Made by a program: the position numbers and the translations under genes. Under the pieces are notes generated by a model that did not search any database, was not told the DNA's origin, and saw only the letters and a list, made by a program, of their open reading frames with translations. A stretch of DNA of 13,785 nucleotides from Pseudomonadota bacterium (lineage in GTDB: Bacteria > Desulfobacterota > DSM-4660 > Desulfatiglandales > B25-G16): positions 1 through 13,785 of the forward strand of contig JADFWK010000135.1 of NCBI GenBank assembly GCA_015223015.1, written 5' to 3'. The stretch's first letter is position 1. Each line of letters opens with the position of its first letter. Below are positions 6,746 through 13,679 of this stretch, piece by piece.

Positions 6746-6775
6746 TTGTAGTGAAAACAGGTTTTGTTGTATAAT
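6746..6775 (+). promoter_or_regulatory. candidate promoter for the COG1237-type hydrolase gene
   Basis: A perfect -10 box TATAAT (6770-6775) lies 18 bases after TTGTAG (6746-6751), which matches the -35 consensus only in its first three bases. The gene start is at 6876, giving a leader of about 95 bases. A weak hairpin GTTGT/ACAAC (6766-6770 with 6779-6783) followed by five T overlaps the box and could instead end the upstream transcript. Confidence 0.4.
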
Positions 6776-6875
6776 TAGACAACTTTTTATTCCTTATCTT
6801 TATTTTTTATGGGCTGTGAAGAAGATAGGAGTGTCCTCAAATGTTTTTTCTTAGAAGAAAGGATGGGCAGTAGTA

Positions 6876-7832
6876 ATGAATGAAGTGATAGATAGATTGA
6901 AAGAGGTAGAGAGCGTTGAGGTTGTAACCGTGATGGACAACTATGTAGATGTTCTTCTCAGGAATTCTCCTGTAGCTACGAGGCCTCCATTGGCAATGGG
7001 CGGAGAGATTCCCGATGATGCCCTGTTGGCCGAGCATGGCCTCTCTCTTCTGGTCACGGTAAAGAGCGGTGAGGAATCTCACACTATTCTTTTTGATTGC
7101 GGCTATACCAAGGTTGGCGTTCTCCATAACGTGGGGATTCTAGGGTTAGATCTAGGGCAGATAGAGGCCATTGTCATTAGCCATGGTCATATGGATCACA
7201 CTGGTGCACTGTATCCCATAGTTAAGAGTCTGGGGAAATCTATCCCGTTAACAGTGCACCCTGACGCCTTTATTGCTCAGCGTTTTTTTGGACTCGATGA
7301 TGGGAGAAAACTGAGGTTTCCTCAAACCCTTATAAGGAAGGATATGGAGAGTGCGGGCATTCAGATTGCTGAAAAGAGCTCCCCATCTCTGCTGGCACAA
7401 GGCATGATACTGGTGACGGGCGAGGTGGAAAGGGTAACGGAATTTGAAAAGGGGTTACCGAATGCCTCTTTGGAAAGGGATGGAAAGATAGAGCCTGACC
7501 CCATACGTGATGATCAGGCCCTTGCAATAAATCTAAAAGAAAAGGGGCTGGTAGTGATCTCTGGATGCGCTCATTCCGGCATTATTAATACTGTTTTTTA
7601 TGCCAAAAAGATAACAGGGATCGATAGAATTCATGCCGTTTTGGGTGGTTTTCATCTGTCAGGGCCCGTTTTTGAGCCTATAATAGAGAAAACGATTACA
7701 GAATTTAAAAAGATTAAACCGGAAGTCATCATCCCCATGCATTGCACAGGCTGGGAGGCTATTAAGAGATTCTCTGAGGAATTTCCTTCATCCTTCACCC
7801 TTAGTAGTGTTGGTACCAAGATAAATCTCTAA
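6876..7832 (+). CDS. MBL-fold metallo-hydrolase, COG1237 type
   Basis: A 318-residue metallo-beta-lactamase-fold protein. The metal motif SHGHMDHTG supplies His103, His105, Asp107 and His108. Further likely ligands lie in SGCAHSGI (His233), GGFHLSG (His260) and PMHCTGWEA (His289, followed by Cys290). The N-terminal VMDNYVD and FDCGY are also typical of COG1237. Family members are often labelled RFA-P (methanopterin) synthase because of one archaeal enzyme. That label is doubtful in a bacterium, so a hydrolase of unknown substrate is the safe call. ATG at 6876 has only a distant GAAAGGA upstream (6857-6863). It is followed 16 bases later by the J-domain gene and probably co-transcribed with it. 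Confidence 0.85.
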   Translation: MNEVIDRLKEVESVEVVTVMDNYVDVLLRNSPVATRPPLAMGGEIPDDALLAEHGLSLLVTVKSGEESHTILFDCGYTKVGVLHNVGILGLDLGQIEAIVISHGHMDHTGALYPIVKSLGKSIPLTVHPDAFIAQRFFGLDDGRKLRFPQTLIRKDMESAGIQIAEKSSPSLLAQGMILVTGEVERVTEFEKGLPNASLERDGKIEPDPIRDDQALAINLKEKGLVVISGCAHSGIINTVFYAKKITGIDRIHAVLGGFHLSGPVFEPIIEKTITEFKKIKPEVIIPMHCTGWEAIKRFSEEFPSSFTLSSVGTKINL

Positions 7833-7848
7833 AAAAGGTTTTTATGTA

Positions 7849-8298
7849 ATGAGATTTTTGATCTATCTAGTGCTGATACTGTATGTTATTTCCCCTTATG
7901 ATATCGTGCCTGATTTTTTTGCAGGCTTAGGATGGATTGATGACTTGATAATATTGGGGGTCCTGTACTGGTATCATTTTATTTACCGGCGAGCCAAGAT
8001 GAGGGCGAGGTATCAGGAGGCTTACCACCAGGAAGGGGAGGGCACTAAACGGGAATACTACCAAGAGGAGCAGCAACAGAAGGCCCAAACGGATCGAAGA
8101 TTCTCAAAACGTGATCCGTATCAGATTTTAGGAGTAGAAAAAGGTGCTCCACTCAATGAAGTTAAGGCGGCTTACAGAAAACTGGCTATCAAATATCATC
8201 CAGACAAGGTAAATCATCTCGGGGATGAATTTAAGGTTTTGGCCGAGAAGAAATTCAAAGAAATTCAGGAGGCATATCAGGAGTTAGTGCATAAGTAG
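7849..8298 (+). CDS. membrane-anchored DUF1232 plus DnaJ-domain protein
   Basis: A 149-residue protein with two parts. Residues 1-46 are hydrophobic and carry the DUF1232/YkvA pattern [19 protein letters not shown], probably one or two membrane segments. Residues 50-86 are a charged Gln/Glu-rich linker. Residues 89-147 are a J domain: [12 protein letters not shown], helix [12 protein letters not shown], the HPD motif at 117-119, and [13 protein letters not shown]. The J domain stimulates DnaK-type Hsp70 ATPase, so the protein may recruit DnaK to the inner membrane, as DjlA-type proteins do. There is no Gly/Phe or zinc-finger region, so it is not DnaJ itself. The ATG at 7849 follows AAAGG within the 16-base gap from the hydrolase gene. 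It ends 18 bases before the convergent livF. Confidence 0.85.
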   Translation: MRFLIYLVLILYVISPYDIVPDFFAGLGWIDDLIILGVLYWYHFIYRRAKMRARYQEAYHQEGEGTKREYYQEEQQQKAQTDRRFSKRDPYQILGVEKGAPLNEVKAAYRKLAIKYHPDKVNHLGDEFKVLAEKKFKEIQEAYQELVHK

Positions 8299-8316
8299 GA
8301 GTAAAAGGGGGAATGC

Positions 8317-9024
8317 CTATATTCCCAGATAGGCCTCTCTTATGTCAGATGAACCCCTAATGTCTTCTGTAGTTCCTTCGGCCTTTATCTGACCTTCAAG
8401 CATGATGTATACATAGTTTGCAGCATTGAGGGAGGCCTCAGCATTTTGCTCTACAAGAAGCATGGTTAAGCCCACTTCAGCTTGTAGTTTCTTAATCGTC
8501 TCAAAAACCTCTCCTACCAGTATTGGTGCCAATCCCTGACTCGGCTCATCGAGCATGACCATTTTTGGTTTTGCCATCAGTGCCCGAGCTATGGTCAGCA
8601 TCTGCTGCTGTCCTCCACTCAGTGTGCCAGCTCGCTGCCTATCTCTTTCCTTTAGGATAGGGAATAAAGAGTAAACAAGCTCAAGGGAATTATTTACGTT
8701 TTGAATAGCTTCCTTGCGATAGGCCCCCATGATTAAATTCTCATGGACATTCATGCCTACAAATAGATGCTTTCCCTCTGGAACCAGGGAAATACCTAAA
8801 TCCACTTTCTTATGGGTTGGAAGATGAGTTATCTCCTCATCTTCATAAAAGATTTTCCCTCCCCAGGGCTCCACCGAACCTAACACAGTTAGGAGGAAGG
8901 TTGATTTTCCCACACCGTTAGGCCCGAGCAGGGATGTTATAGAGCCTTTCTTAACCTCTAAACTTGGTTTCCATAATACCTGCATGGGTCCATAGCCAGA
9001 TTCAAGATTTTCGACCCTTAACAT
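8317..9024 (-). CDS. livF: branched-chain amino acid type ABC transporter ATPase LivF
   Basis: The second ATPase of a HAAT-family importer, acting with LivG on the cytoplasmic face of LivHM. Motifs in order: Walker A GPNGVGKST (34-42), LVPEGKHLF typical of LivF, signature LSGGQQQM, Walker B MVMLDEPSQGL, and the switch region LLVEQNAEASL. ATG at 9024 is preferred. It is one base past the livG stop, AAGG lies nine bases upstream, and MLRVENLESGYG is the normal LivF start. An in-frame ATG at 9033 would add three residues and overlap livG by eight bases, but AAGG directly abuts it. About 235 residues, normal length. Last gene of the liv operon, convergent with the J-domain gene; a hairpin GCCTAT/ATAGGC overlaps its stop region. 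Confidence 0.95.
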   Translation of the reverse strand: MLRVENLESGYGPMQVLWKPSLEVKKGSITSLLGPNGVGKSTFLLTVLGSVEPWGGKIFYEDEEITHLPTHKKVDLGISLVPEGKHLFVGMNVHENLIMGAYRKEAIQNVNNSLELVYSLFPILKERDRQRAGTLSGGQQQMLTIARALMAKPKMVMLDEPSQGLAPILVGEVFETIKKLQAEVGLTMLLVEQNAEASLNAANYVYIMLEGQIKAEGTTEDIRGSSDIREAYLGI

Positions 9025-9025
9025 A

Positions 9026-9814
9026 CTATTCATCCTTATTTCTCACTTCTTTCCAAACATCAGATCGCCATTTGGATTCATCCGCAGGATGCCCTAAATA
9101 TACCTCAACCACCCTTGGATCAGTCAAGGCCTCCTCTGTTTTGGCATCTACCAACTTCGCACCTTGATTCATTACCACTACTCTCTCGGCCAATCCAGCT
9201 ACTGCTCTCATGATGTGCTCGACCATAGACACTATCGCTATCTTCTCTTCCTCTTTTATCCTTTTGATAAACTTGACCATACCATCGATATCCTTGGGAT
9301 TCATCCCTGCCATAGCTTCATCCATCAGAAGGAGTTTTGGCCTCATTGCCAGGGCCCGAGCAATTTCCATCAATTTTTTCTCCACAGGGGTAAGGGTCCC
9401 GGCAGCCTTATCCCTATAAGCCTCCAATCCAACCATATTAATATACCGATCTGCAATTTCCAGGGCGTTATCAACAGTGACTTTATCTGCCAATGTGCCA
9501 AACATAGCACCAATCGCTACATTTTCCCTCACGCTTGCCGATCCAAATGGCCTGGGAATCTGAAAGGTTCTCCCCAGCCCAAGTGGTGTTCTTTTGAACG
9601 CAGGCATTCGAGTGATATCTTTTCCGTCAAAGATGACTTTTCCTTCTTCTGGGCGATAAACTCCGTTGATAACATTAAAAAGGGTGGTTTTCCCGCTCCC
9701 GTTGGGCCCCACTATGCCAATGAACTCGCCTGGTTGAATTTCGAGACTCACCTTATCGACTGCTACCAAACCCCCAAAGCGTTTTGTTACGTTCTCAAGC
9801 TTTAACAAGGCCAT
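9026..9814 (-). CDS. livG: branched-chain amino acid type ABC transporter ATPase LivG
   Basis: The first ATPase of the importer, 262 residues. It shows Walker A GPNGSGKTT (36-44), LGRTFQIPRPF (the LivG-type Q-loop region), Walker B LLLMDE (Asp165, Glu166) and switch His200 in MVEHIM. The ABC signature, normally LSGGQ or LTYGQ, reads LTPVEKK (141-147), and the residue after the Walker B glutamate is Ala rather than the usual Pro. The catalytic glutamate and histidine remain, so the protein should bind and hydrolyse ATP with LivF. ATG at 9814 has GAGG about eight bases upstream. It is separated from livM by 131 bases with an octamer repeat, and abuts livF. Confidence 0.95.
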   Translation of the reverse strand: MALLKLENVTKRFGGLVAVDKVSLEIQPGEFIGIVGPNGSGKTTLFNVINGVYRPEEGKVIFDGKDITRMPAFKRTPLGLGRTFQIPRPFGSASVRENVAIGAMFGTLADKVTVDNALEIADRYINMVGLEAYRDKAAGTLTPVEKKLMEIARALAMRPKLLLMDEAMAGMNPKDIDGMVKFIKRIKEEEKIAIVSMVEHIMRAVAGLAERVVVMNQGAKLVDAKTEEALTDPRVVEVYLGHPADESKWRSDVWKEVRNKDE

Positions 9815-9881
9815 GATTATACCTCGGAATTTCTACAACTTATTGCATAGTAGATCTTTTACGCTGGTCAGGACAAATTTA

Positions 9882-9917
9882 CCCATCATCCCAATACTCC
9901 ATCACTCCACTATTCCA
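9882..9917. repeat. tandem octamer repeat in the livM-livG spacer
   Basis: Four and a half imperfect 8-bp units in register. On plus these read CCCA, then TCATCCCA, ATACTCCA, TCACTCCA and CTATTCCA; on minus the unit is TGGRRTRD. Every unit ends in CCA. It sits inside the liv operon between the livM stop and livG start, so it would be transcribed as a purine-rich leader of livG. It resembles a short slipped-strand or interspersed repeat. Confidence 0.55.
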
Positions 9918-9945
9918 ATTCTGAGCGAAGCGAACTAAATTCTAC

Positions 9946-10947
9946 CTATTCGATAAACATTTCCAATTTTGTGCCCTTTAATTTACTCTTCAGCAGTCCT
10001 ACAACCCCCTCTGGTGCTACCACAATTATGATAATAATGATTGGTGCAAATATGAGGAGTTGAAATCCTGGCATGATGACCGCGAGCCAGTATTTCGATA
10101 GCCCGTAGATAAGTCCTCCTATTACTGGCCCTAGGAGGGTACCTGCTCCGCCAAGCAGAACCACCACTATACACTCCACCGTGTAATGTATTACAAACAC
10201 ATCGCCTGGGTATACATAGCCGAGCTTTAACCCCCAGGCCATAGCCCCAACAGCTGCTCCAAGCCAGCCACTGGTCAAAAAGGCAATTGTTTTGTACTTG
10301 TTCGCATTGATCCCCATGACCTTGGCTGCATCTTCATCTTCCCTTACTGCAGTCAGGGCATAGCCAATCTTGCTCCTCATATAATGCATATTCAAAAAAG
10401 CAGCCAAGGCGGCTATAATAAAGACTGAAAAATCGGCCCAGAATGTGGTCAGTTGGTTAACTGTCTCCCTTCCCAAGGCCTGCACTAGCGCCCCGAAGAA
10501 TATTAAGCCTTCAGAGCCACCCCAAAATTTTGCCCCCTCTATCAAATACCTGAGCCCCTCATTTATGCCTATACAGGCTATGGCAAAATAGGCCCCCCTG
10601 AGTCTTAAGGCAATGAACGCTTCAAGAAGTGCCGATAAAGATGCAAGGAACAGGGCAAGAATGAACCCAATAACTATGATACCTATACCAAGCCATTCAT
10701 ACTGAGAGAGGTACGTTATCCCCAATGACATTCCATACGTGCCTAAGGCTATAAAGGTTACATAGCCAAAATCTACATAGCCTGTCATTCCCATAAATAT
10801 GTTCCAGGACTGGCCCAGTGCACAATAAAAGGCAAGCAATGCTACCATCTGCCACATACCCGGGATAGAGAAACCGACTAAAAACATGATGAGGTATGCA
10901 GCAAAGACAGGAATGAGTGGATAATACTTAGGTAGAGTCTTCTTCAC
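9946..10947 (-). CDS. livM: branched-chain amino acid type ABC permease LivM
   Basis: One of two channel-forming permeases, 333 residues, mostly hydrophobic with about eight to ten membrane helices. Family markers include ALGQSWNIFMGMTGYVDFGYVTFIALGTYG near 43-72, LRLRGAYFAIACIGINEGLRY, the cytoplasmic coupling-loop region GYALTAVREDEDAAKVMGIN, and LGGAGTLLGPVIGGLIYG. The start is GTG at 10947, directly after the livH TAA stop, with GGGGAAG just upstream, which fits translational coupling. The transported substrate cannot be read from the sequence; HAAT permeases serve branched-chain amino acids, urea, amides and aromatic acids. Confidence 0.94.
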   Translation of the reverse strand: MKKTLPKYYPLIPVFAAYLIMFLVGFSIPGMWQMVALLAFYCALGQSWNIFMGMTGYVDFGYVTFIALGTYGMSLGITYLSQYEWLGIGIIVIGFILALFLASLSALLEAFIALRLRGAYFAIACIGINEGLRYLIEGAKFWGGSEGLIFFGALVQALGRETVNQLTTFWADFSVFIIAALAAFLNMHYMRSKIGYALTAVREDEDAAKVMGINANKYKTIAFLTSGWLGAAVGAMAWGLKLGYVYPGDVFVIHYTVECIVVVLLGGAGTLLGPVIGGLIYGLSKYWLAVIMPGFQLLIFAPIIIIIIVVAPEGVVGLLKSKLKGTKLEMFIE

Positions 10948-11832
10948 TTACTTCCCCAAAAGTCCAGTGGGTTTTACTAAAAGGAGAAAAAATAGCATCC
11001 AAAACGCCAGAGATACTGTCAAAGGGAAAGGTGCTACTCCTGGTATCTGCGCAAACAAGGTGTAAGCACCGTTCTCTATAAGGCCAAATATCAACCCTGC
11101 GAAAAAGGCACCATAAGGAGAGGTAAGCCCACCCAGGACGGCTATGACAAAGGCCTTCAGTGTATAGCGCCCGCCCATGTAAGGGTTGATACCCACCGGA
11201 ATAAACATGGTAAGCAAGACCCCGCTCATCACGGTTAGGCCAATCCCAATGGCAAAGCTTAGCGCATAGATCCAACCTACATTAACCCCACATACCCTCG
11301 CCCCTTCGTTATCCTCAATAACAGCTCTCATTGCAGTTCCTAACCTTGTTTTGCTAAACCAGAAATATAGAAACAATGCAATAACTATGCTGCCGACAAA
11401 CGCATAGACTTTGCTCATGGGTATAGTGGTTATAGGTAAAGTTATCTTACCTACAGCCCAATTATAGCCCCTGAAATCGGCGCCGAAAATAAGCTTAGCA
11501 ATCTCCTCCAGAAGAATGCCCATAGCAAAGGTGGCAAGAAGTGAAGTAAGCTCCGGGGCCTTGATTAATCTCCGCATCACAGTGTAGAAGAAGAAAAATC
11601 CTAATGCCATACCCAGAACCAAGGCTACCGGAATAGCTATCACTGGAGATAGGCCCAGGGCGGTAAACATTGTCAGTGCTACAAATGCCCCAACCATGAT
11701 AAATTGACCATGTCCCACGTTAACCACATTGATAACACCGAATATCAGGCTCAACCCCATTGTAGCCACGCCATAGACACCTCCAAGGAGCAGCCCATGG
11801 GTCAAATTTCCTACCAACAGTTGAAAGATCAT
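10948..11832 (-). CDS. livH: branched-chain amino acid type ABC permease LivH
   Basis: Second permease, 294 residues, about eight membrane helices. Typical LivH features: GVYGVATMGLSLIFGVINVVNVGHGQFIMVGA at the start (family consensus usually NFAHG), GMALGFFFFYTVMRRL, the coupling loop TRLGTAMRAVIEDNEGARVCGVN, and VLGGLTSPYGAFFAGLIFGLIE near the end. ATG at 11832 follows GAGGAAAGC. It is separated from livK by 93 bases holding a strong hairpin, and touches livM. Confidence 0.94.
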   Translation of the reverse strand: MIFQLLVGNLTHGLLLGGVYGVATMGLSLIFGVINVVNVGHGQFIMVGAFVALTMFTALGLSPVIAIPVALVLGMALGFFFFYTVMRRLIKAPELTSLLATFAMGILLEEIAKLIFGADFRGYNWAVGKITLPITTIPMSKVYAFVGSIVIALFLYFWFSKTRLGTAMRAVIEDNEGARVCGVNVGWIYALSFAIGIGLTVMSGVLLTMFIPVGINPYMGGRYTLKAFVIAVLGGLTSPYGAFFAGLIFGLIENGAYTLFAQIPGVAPFPLTVSLAFWMLFFLLLVKPTGLLGK

Positions 11833-11867
11833 GCTTTCCTCGTTTGCTGCATAAGGGCTTAAGATAT

Positions 11868-11915
11868 AAAATCTCCTCCCCTAATAAAAACTTTTCACTA
11901 AGGAGAGGAGATTTT
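11868..11915 (-). terminator. intercistronic hairpin between livK and livH
   Basis: AAAATCTCCTC (11868-11878) pairs with GAGGAGATTTT (11905-11915). The stem continues after one mismatch with three more pairs (11880-11882 with 11901-11903), around an 18-base loop. In the liv direction the stem is followed by TTTTATAT. It can act as a partial terminator or as a 3' stabiliser of the livK part of the message, giving more binding protein than permease and ATPase. The opposite direction also has a T-run, but no plus-strand gene ends here. Confidence 0.65.
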
Positions 11916-11925
11916 TTATGCTTAA

Positions 11926-13173
11926 CTAAAACTTGGGTTTCGGATAGATTAGGTTGCCCGTCGCTGCCTCCAGAGGCCAAACAATAACCCTTTTGCCATT
12001 CTGCCATTGCATGTCTACCATGGAGTGACCTATCTGCATCCCAGTATCATCAACATCCCATCCTCCATAGAAGGACATAAACTTGAGCTTGCCCAGAGCA
12101 GCCCTTACTTTAAACTGGTCAACAGAACCTATATTCTCTACAGCTTTTACATAGGCTAAAACCTGAGCTCCTGCTTCTGCGGCATGATAATCCGGTATCA
12201 TGTCTTTGCCCAGGGCCTTTTTGAAAAGACTCACAAATTCATCCTGACCCGGGCCAATCCAATCCAGGCCAACCTTCATAGCCCCGTCAGGGGAAAATGT
12301 TACCCCGTATTCCCAGTGAGAGGGACCCATTACACCTTCTGCTATACCGCCACCCAGGGCTTTATAGTAGGCAGGCAGGGTAGCAGATGCCACCAGTGAT
12401 AAGGCTTTCACGTTTATATCCAGGTCTGACATCTGCCGGGCAAAGAGCTGACCGTCCTCGTAATGGCCACCGCCAACAACTATATCAGGCTTCCTCGCTT
12501 TCATGTCAGATAGCAAAGGAGTTAGATCGGTCACACCTTTTGGATAGGTCCTTTTAAAAACGATCTTTTTTCCAAGTTTCTTGGCGTGCTTTTCTGCACC
12601 GCCCATGGTCATCCGGGCGAATTCTGAGTCCTCATAAGCCAAGGCAACCTTTTTGGCTTCAGGATCAAAATGGTCAATCATGCTAAGGGTTCCCACGTGA
12701 TACTTACTTCCAGGTCCTATGGTTTGCACGATATACTGGAATCCCTGCTGGAAAATTCGGTCGCTGGCACCGCCGTGATCCATGTAAAGCATGCTATATC
12801 TTTCTGCCACAGGGGCTCCGGCAAGAGTGAGCCCAGAGCTATACGCCGAGAAAACAACGTTCACTTTATCAACCGTGATCAGCCGCTCGATAAGGCTTGT
12901 CACGCCCTCTTTTTTGGACTCACAATCGTAGTATTTATATTCAAGAGGAACTCTCTTTCCACCTACCAAAATACCACCATAGACATTATTCACCCAATCA
13001 ATACACGCCTTTACTCCCCCAATAGCCTGTTCACCCGCCTTTGCATACTTTCCTGAAAGGCATGCTGGATGGCCGATTACCAATTTGCTCGGTGGTGCTG
13101 CAAAAGCATTCGCCGCAAAAAGTAACCCAAAGATGGTCATAAAAATCAAAACTCTCAAATAATTTTTTTTCAT
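11926..13173 (-). CDS. livK: branched-chain amino acid type substrate-binding protein LivK
   Basis: Type I periplasmic binding protein of the Leu/Ile/Val family, 415 residues. The N-terminus MKKNYLRVLIFMTIFGLLFA is a Sec signal peptide, with probable cleavage after ANAFA. There is no lipobox cysteine, so it should be a soluble periplasmic protein, as in Gram-negatives. The mature chain begins KLVIGHPACLSGKYAKAGEQAIGG, a typical opening, and later has NVVFSAYSSGLTLA, ALAYEDSEFARM and DIVVGGGHYEDGQLFARQM. The ligand is uncertain; relatives bind branched-chain or other amino acids, amides or aromatic acids. ATG at 13173 is preceded by AAAGGGGGG. First gene of the operon, with a long leader (13174-13414) holding a terminator-like structure. 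Confidence 0.95.
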   Translation of the reverse strand: MKKNYLRVLIFMTIFGLLFAANAFAAPPSKLVIGHPACLSGKYAKAGEQAIGGVKACIDWVNNVYGGILVGGKRVPLEYKYYDCESKKEGVTSLIERLITVDKVNVVFSAYSSGLTLAGAPVAERYSMLYMDHGGASDRIFQQGFQYIVQTIGPGSKYHVGTLSMIDHFDPEAKKVALAYEDSEFARMTMGGAEKHAKKLGKKIVFKRTYPKGVTDLTPLLSDMKARKPDIVVGGGHYEDGQLFARQMSDLDINVKALSLVASATLPAYYKALGGGIAEGVMGPSHWEYGVTFSPDGAMKVGLDWIGPGQDEFVSLFKKALGKDMIPDYHAAEAGAQVLAYVKAVENIGSVDQFKVRAALGKLKFMSFYGGWDVDDTGMQIGHSMVDMQWQNGKRVIVWPLEAATGNLIYPKPKF

Positions 13174-13220
13174 TGTGTCCCCCCTTTTTTAAGTTTTTTG
13201 GTTGGAAAAGTGTGGTTAGT

Positions 13221-13241
13221 GGTTTATTTAGGAGATAAACC
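13221..13241 (-). promoter_or_regulatory. hairpin in the distal liv leader
   Basis: GGTTTAT (13221-13227) pairs perfectly with ATAAACC (13235-13241) around a seven-base loop. It lies between the leader terminator and the livK start. No T-run follows; it may be a 5' stabiliser or a protein-binding site. Confidence 0.4.
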
Positions 13242-13255
13242 GTACCAATAAATAC

Positions 13256-13290
13256 AAAAAAAGCCCGTATGTGAAGTTCACATGGCAGGC
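13256..13290 (-). terminator. attenuator-like intrinsic terminator in the livK leader
   Basis: On the minus strand GCCTG pairs with CGGGC (13286-13290 with 13263-13267, one G-U). After a small internal loop, ATGTG pairs with CACAT (13279-13283 with 13269-13273) around a five-base loop, and seven T follow (13262-13256). Because the next upstream gene is divergent, this terminator can only act on the liv leader transcript, which suggests premature termination as a control. A second perfect hairpin, TTTTGAG/CTCAAAA (13292-13309), lies directly before it. Confidence 0.6.
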
Positions 13291-13420
13291 CTTTTGAGAT
13301 TCCTCAAAACCTTTGAAATAAAAAAGGAAAGTAGACAGCTGTGGAGAGAACAGGTTGAAAAAACCATTTCTGCTGGGCCAAAAAATTATTTTGAACTCCT
13401 ACTTACCGTTTGTAATTTCC

Positions 13421-13449
13421 TGTTTACTTTGTTGTGAATCGTTTGTCAA
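13421..13449 (-). promoter_or_regulatory. promoter for the liv operon
   Basis: A perfect -35 TTGACA (13449 down to 13444) is followed by a 17-base spacer and a modest -10, TAAACA (13426 down to 13421). Transcription would begin near 13414 and give a leader of about 240 bases before livK, including the attenuator-like terminator. The -10 box matches consensus in only three of six positions. Confidence 0.45.
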
Positions 13450-13481
13450 CGCTTTTTTGGATACCAAAGAAAATCTATGTC

Positions 13482-13510
13482 TTTACAAATAGTTACAAAG
13501 TATCTTTAAA
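13482..13510 (+). promoter_or_regulatory. promoter for the ParB-like gene
   Basis: TTTACA (13482-13487), a 17-base spacer and TTTAAA (13505-13510) form a plausible sigma70 promoter, divergent from the liv promoter with about 30 bases between the two -35 boxes. The leader to 13680 is about 165 bases and contains small inverted words such as TCCTT/AAGGA (13531-13542) but no gene that I recognise. Confidence 0.4.
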
Positions 13511-13679
13511 GTAGCTGCTATCTCGCTAGCTCCTTTTAAGGACTCATTCCCCAGGTAGGTTACAGAGTTTTTGAGAAGAGGTTATTGTAACGCCTAGACC
13601 TTTGCTCCTTGCGAACGATTTTGCCCACTGGTAAGGGGCTCATTGTGTTAGAGAGAGATTCTTGTTGGAGGTGATTAGA

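Noticed and set aside
9164..9805. 213-codon plus-strand frame opposite livG
   Set aside because: Antisense to a clear ABC ATPase; His/Cys/Ser-rich translation without domain features.
12670..13056. 128-codon plus-strand frame opposite livK
   Set aside because: Antisense shadow of the binding-protein gene without a ribosome site.
13269..13283. ATGTGAAGTTCACAT as a CRP-type operator
   Set aside because: CRP sites need about six bases between TGTGA and TCACA; here there are three, and the sequence is better explained as the upper stem of the terminator.
13278..13367. 29-codon leader peptide gene (minus strand)
   Set aside because: No ribosome site and Leu/Ile/Val content not clearly above background; kept only as a note in the attenuator finding, not called as a gene.
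13174..13414. T-box leader for the liv operon
   Set aside because: No T-box core resembling AGGGTGGNACCGCG and no specifier-loop arrangement could be found.
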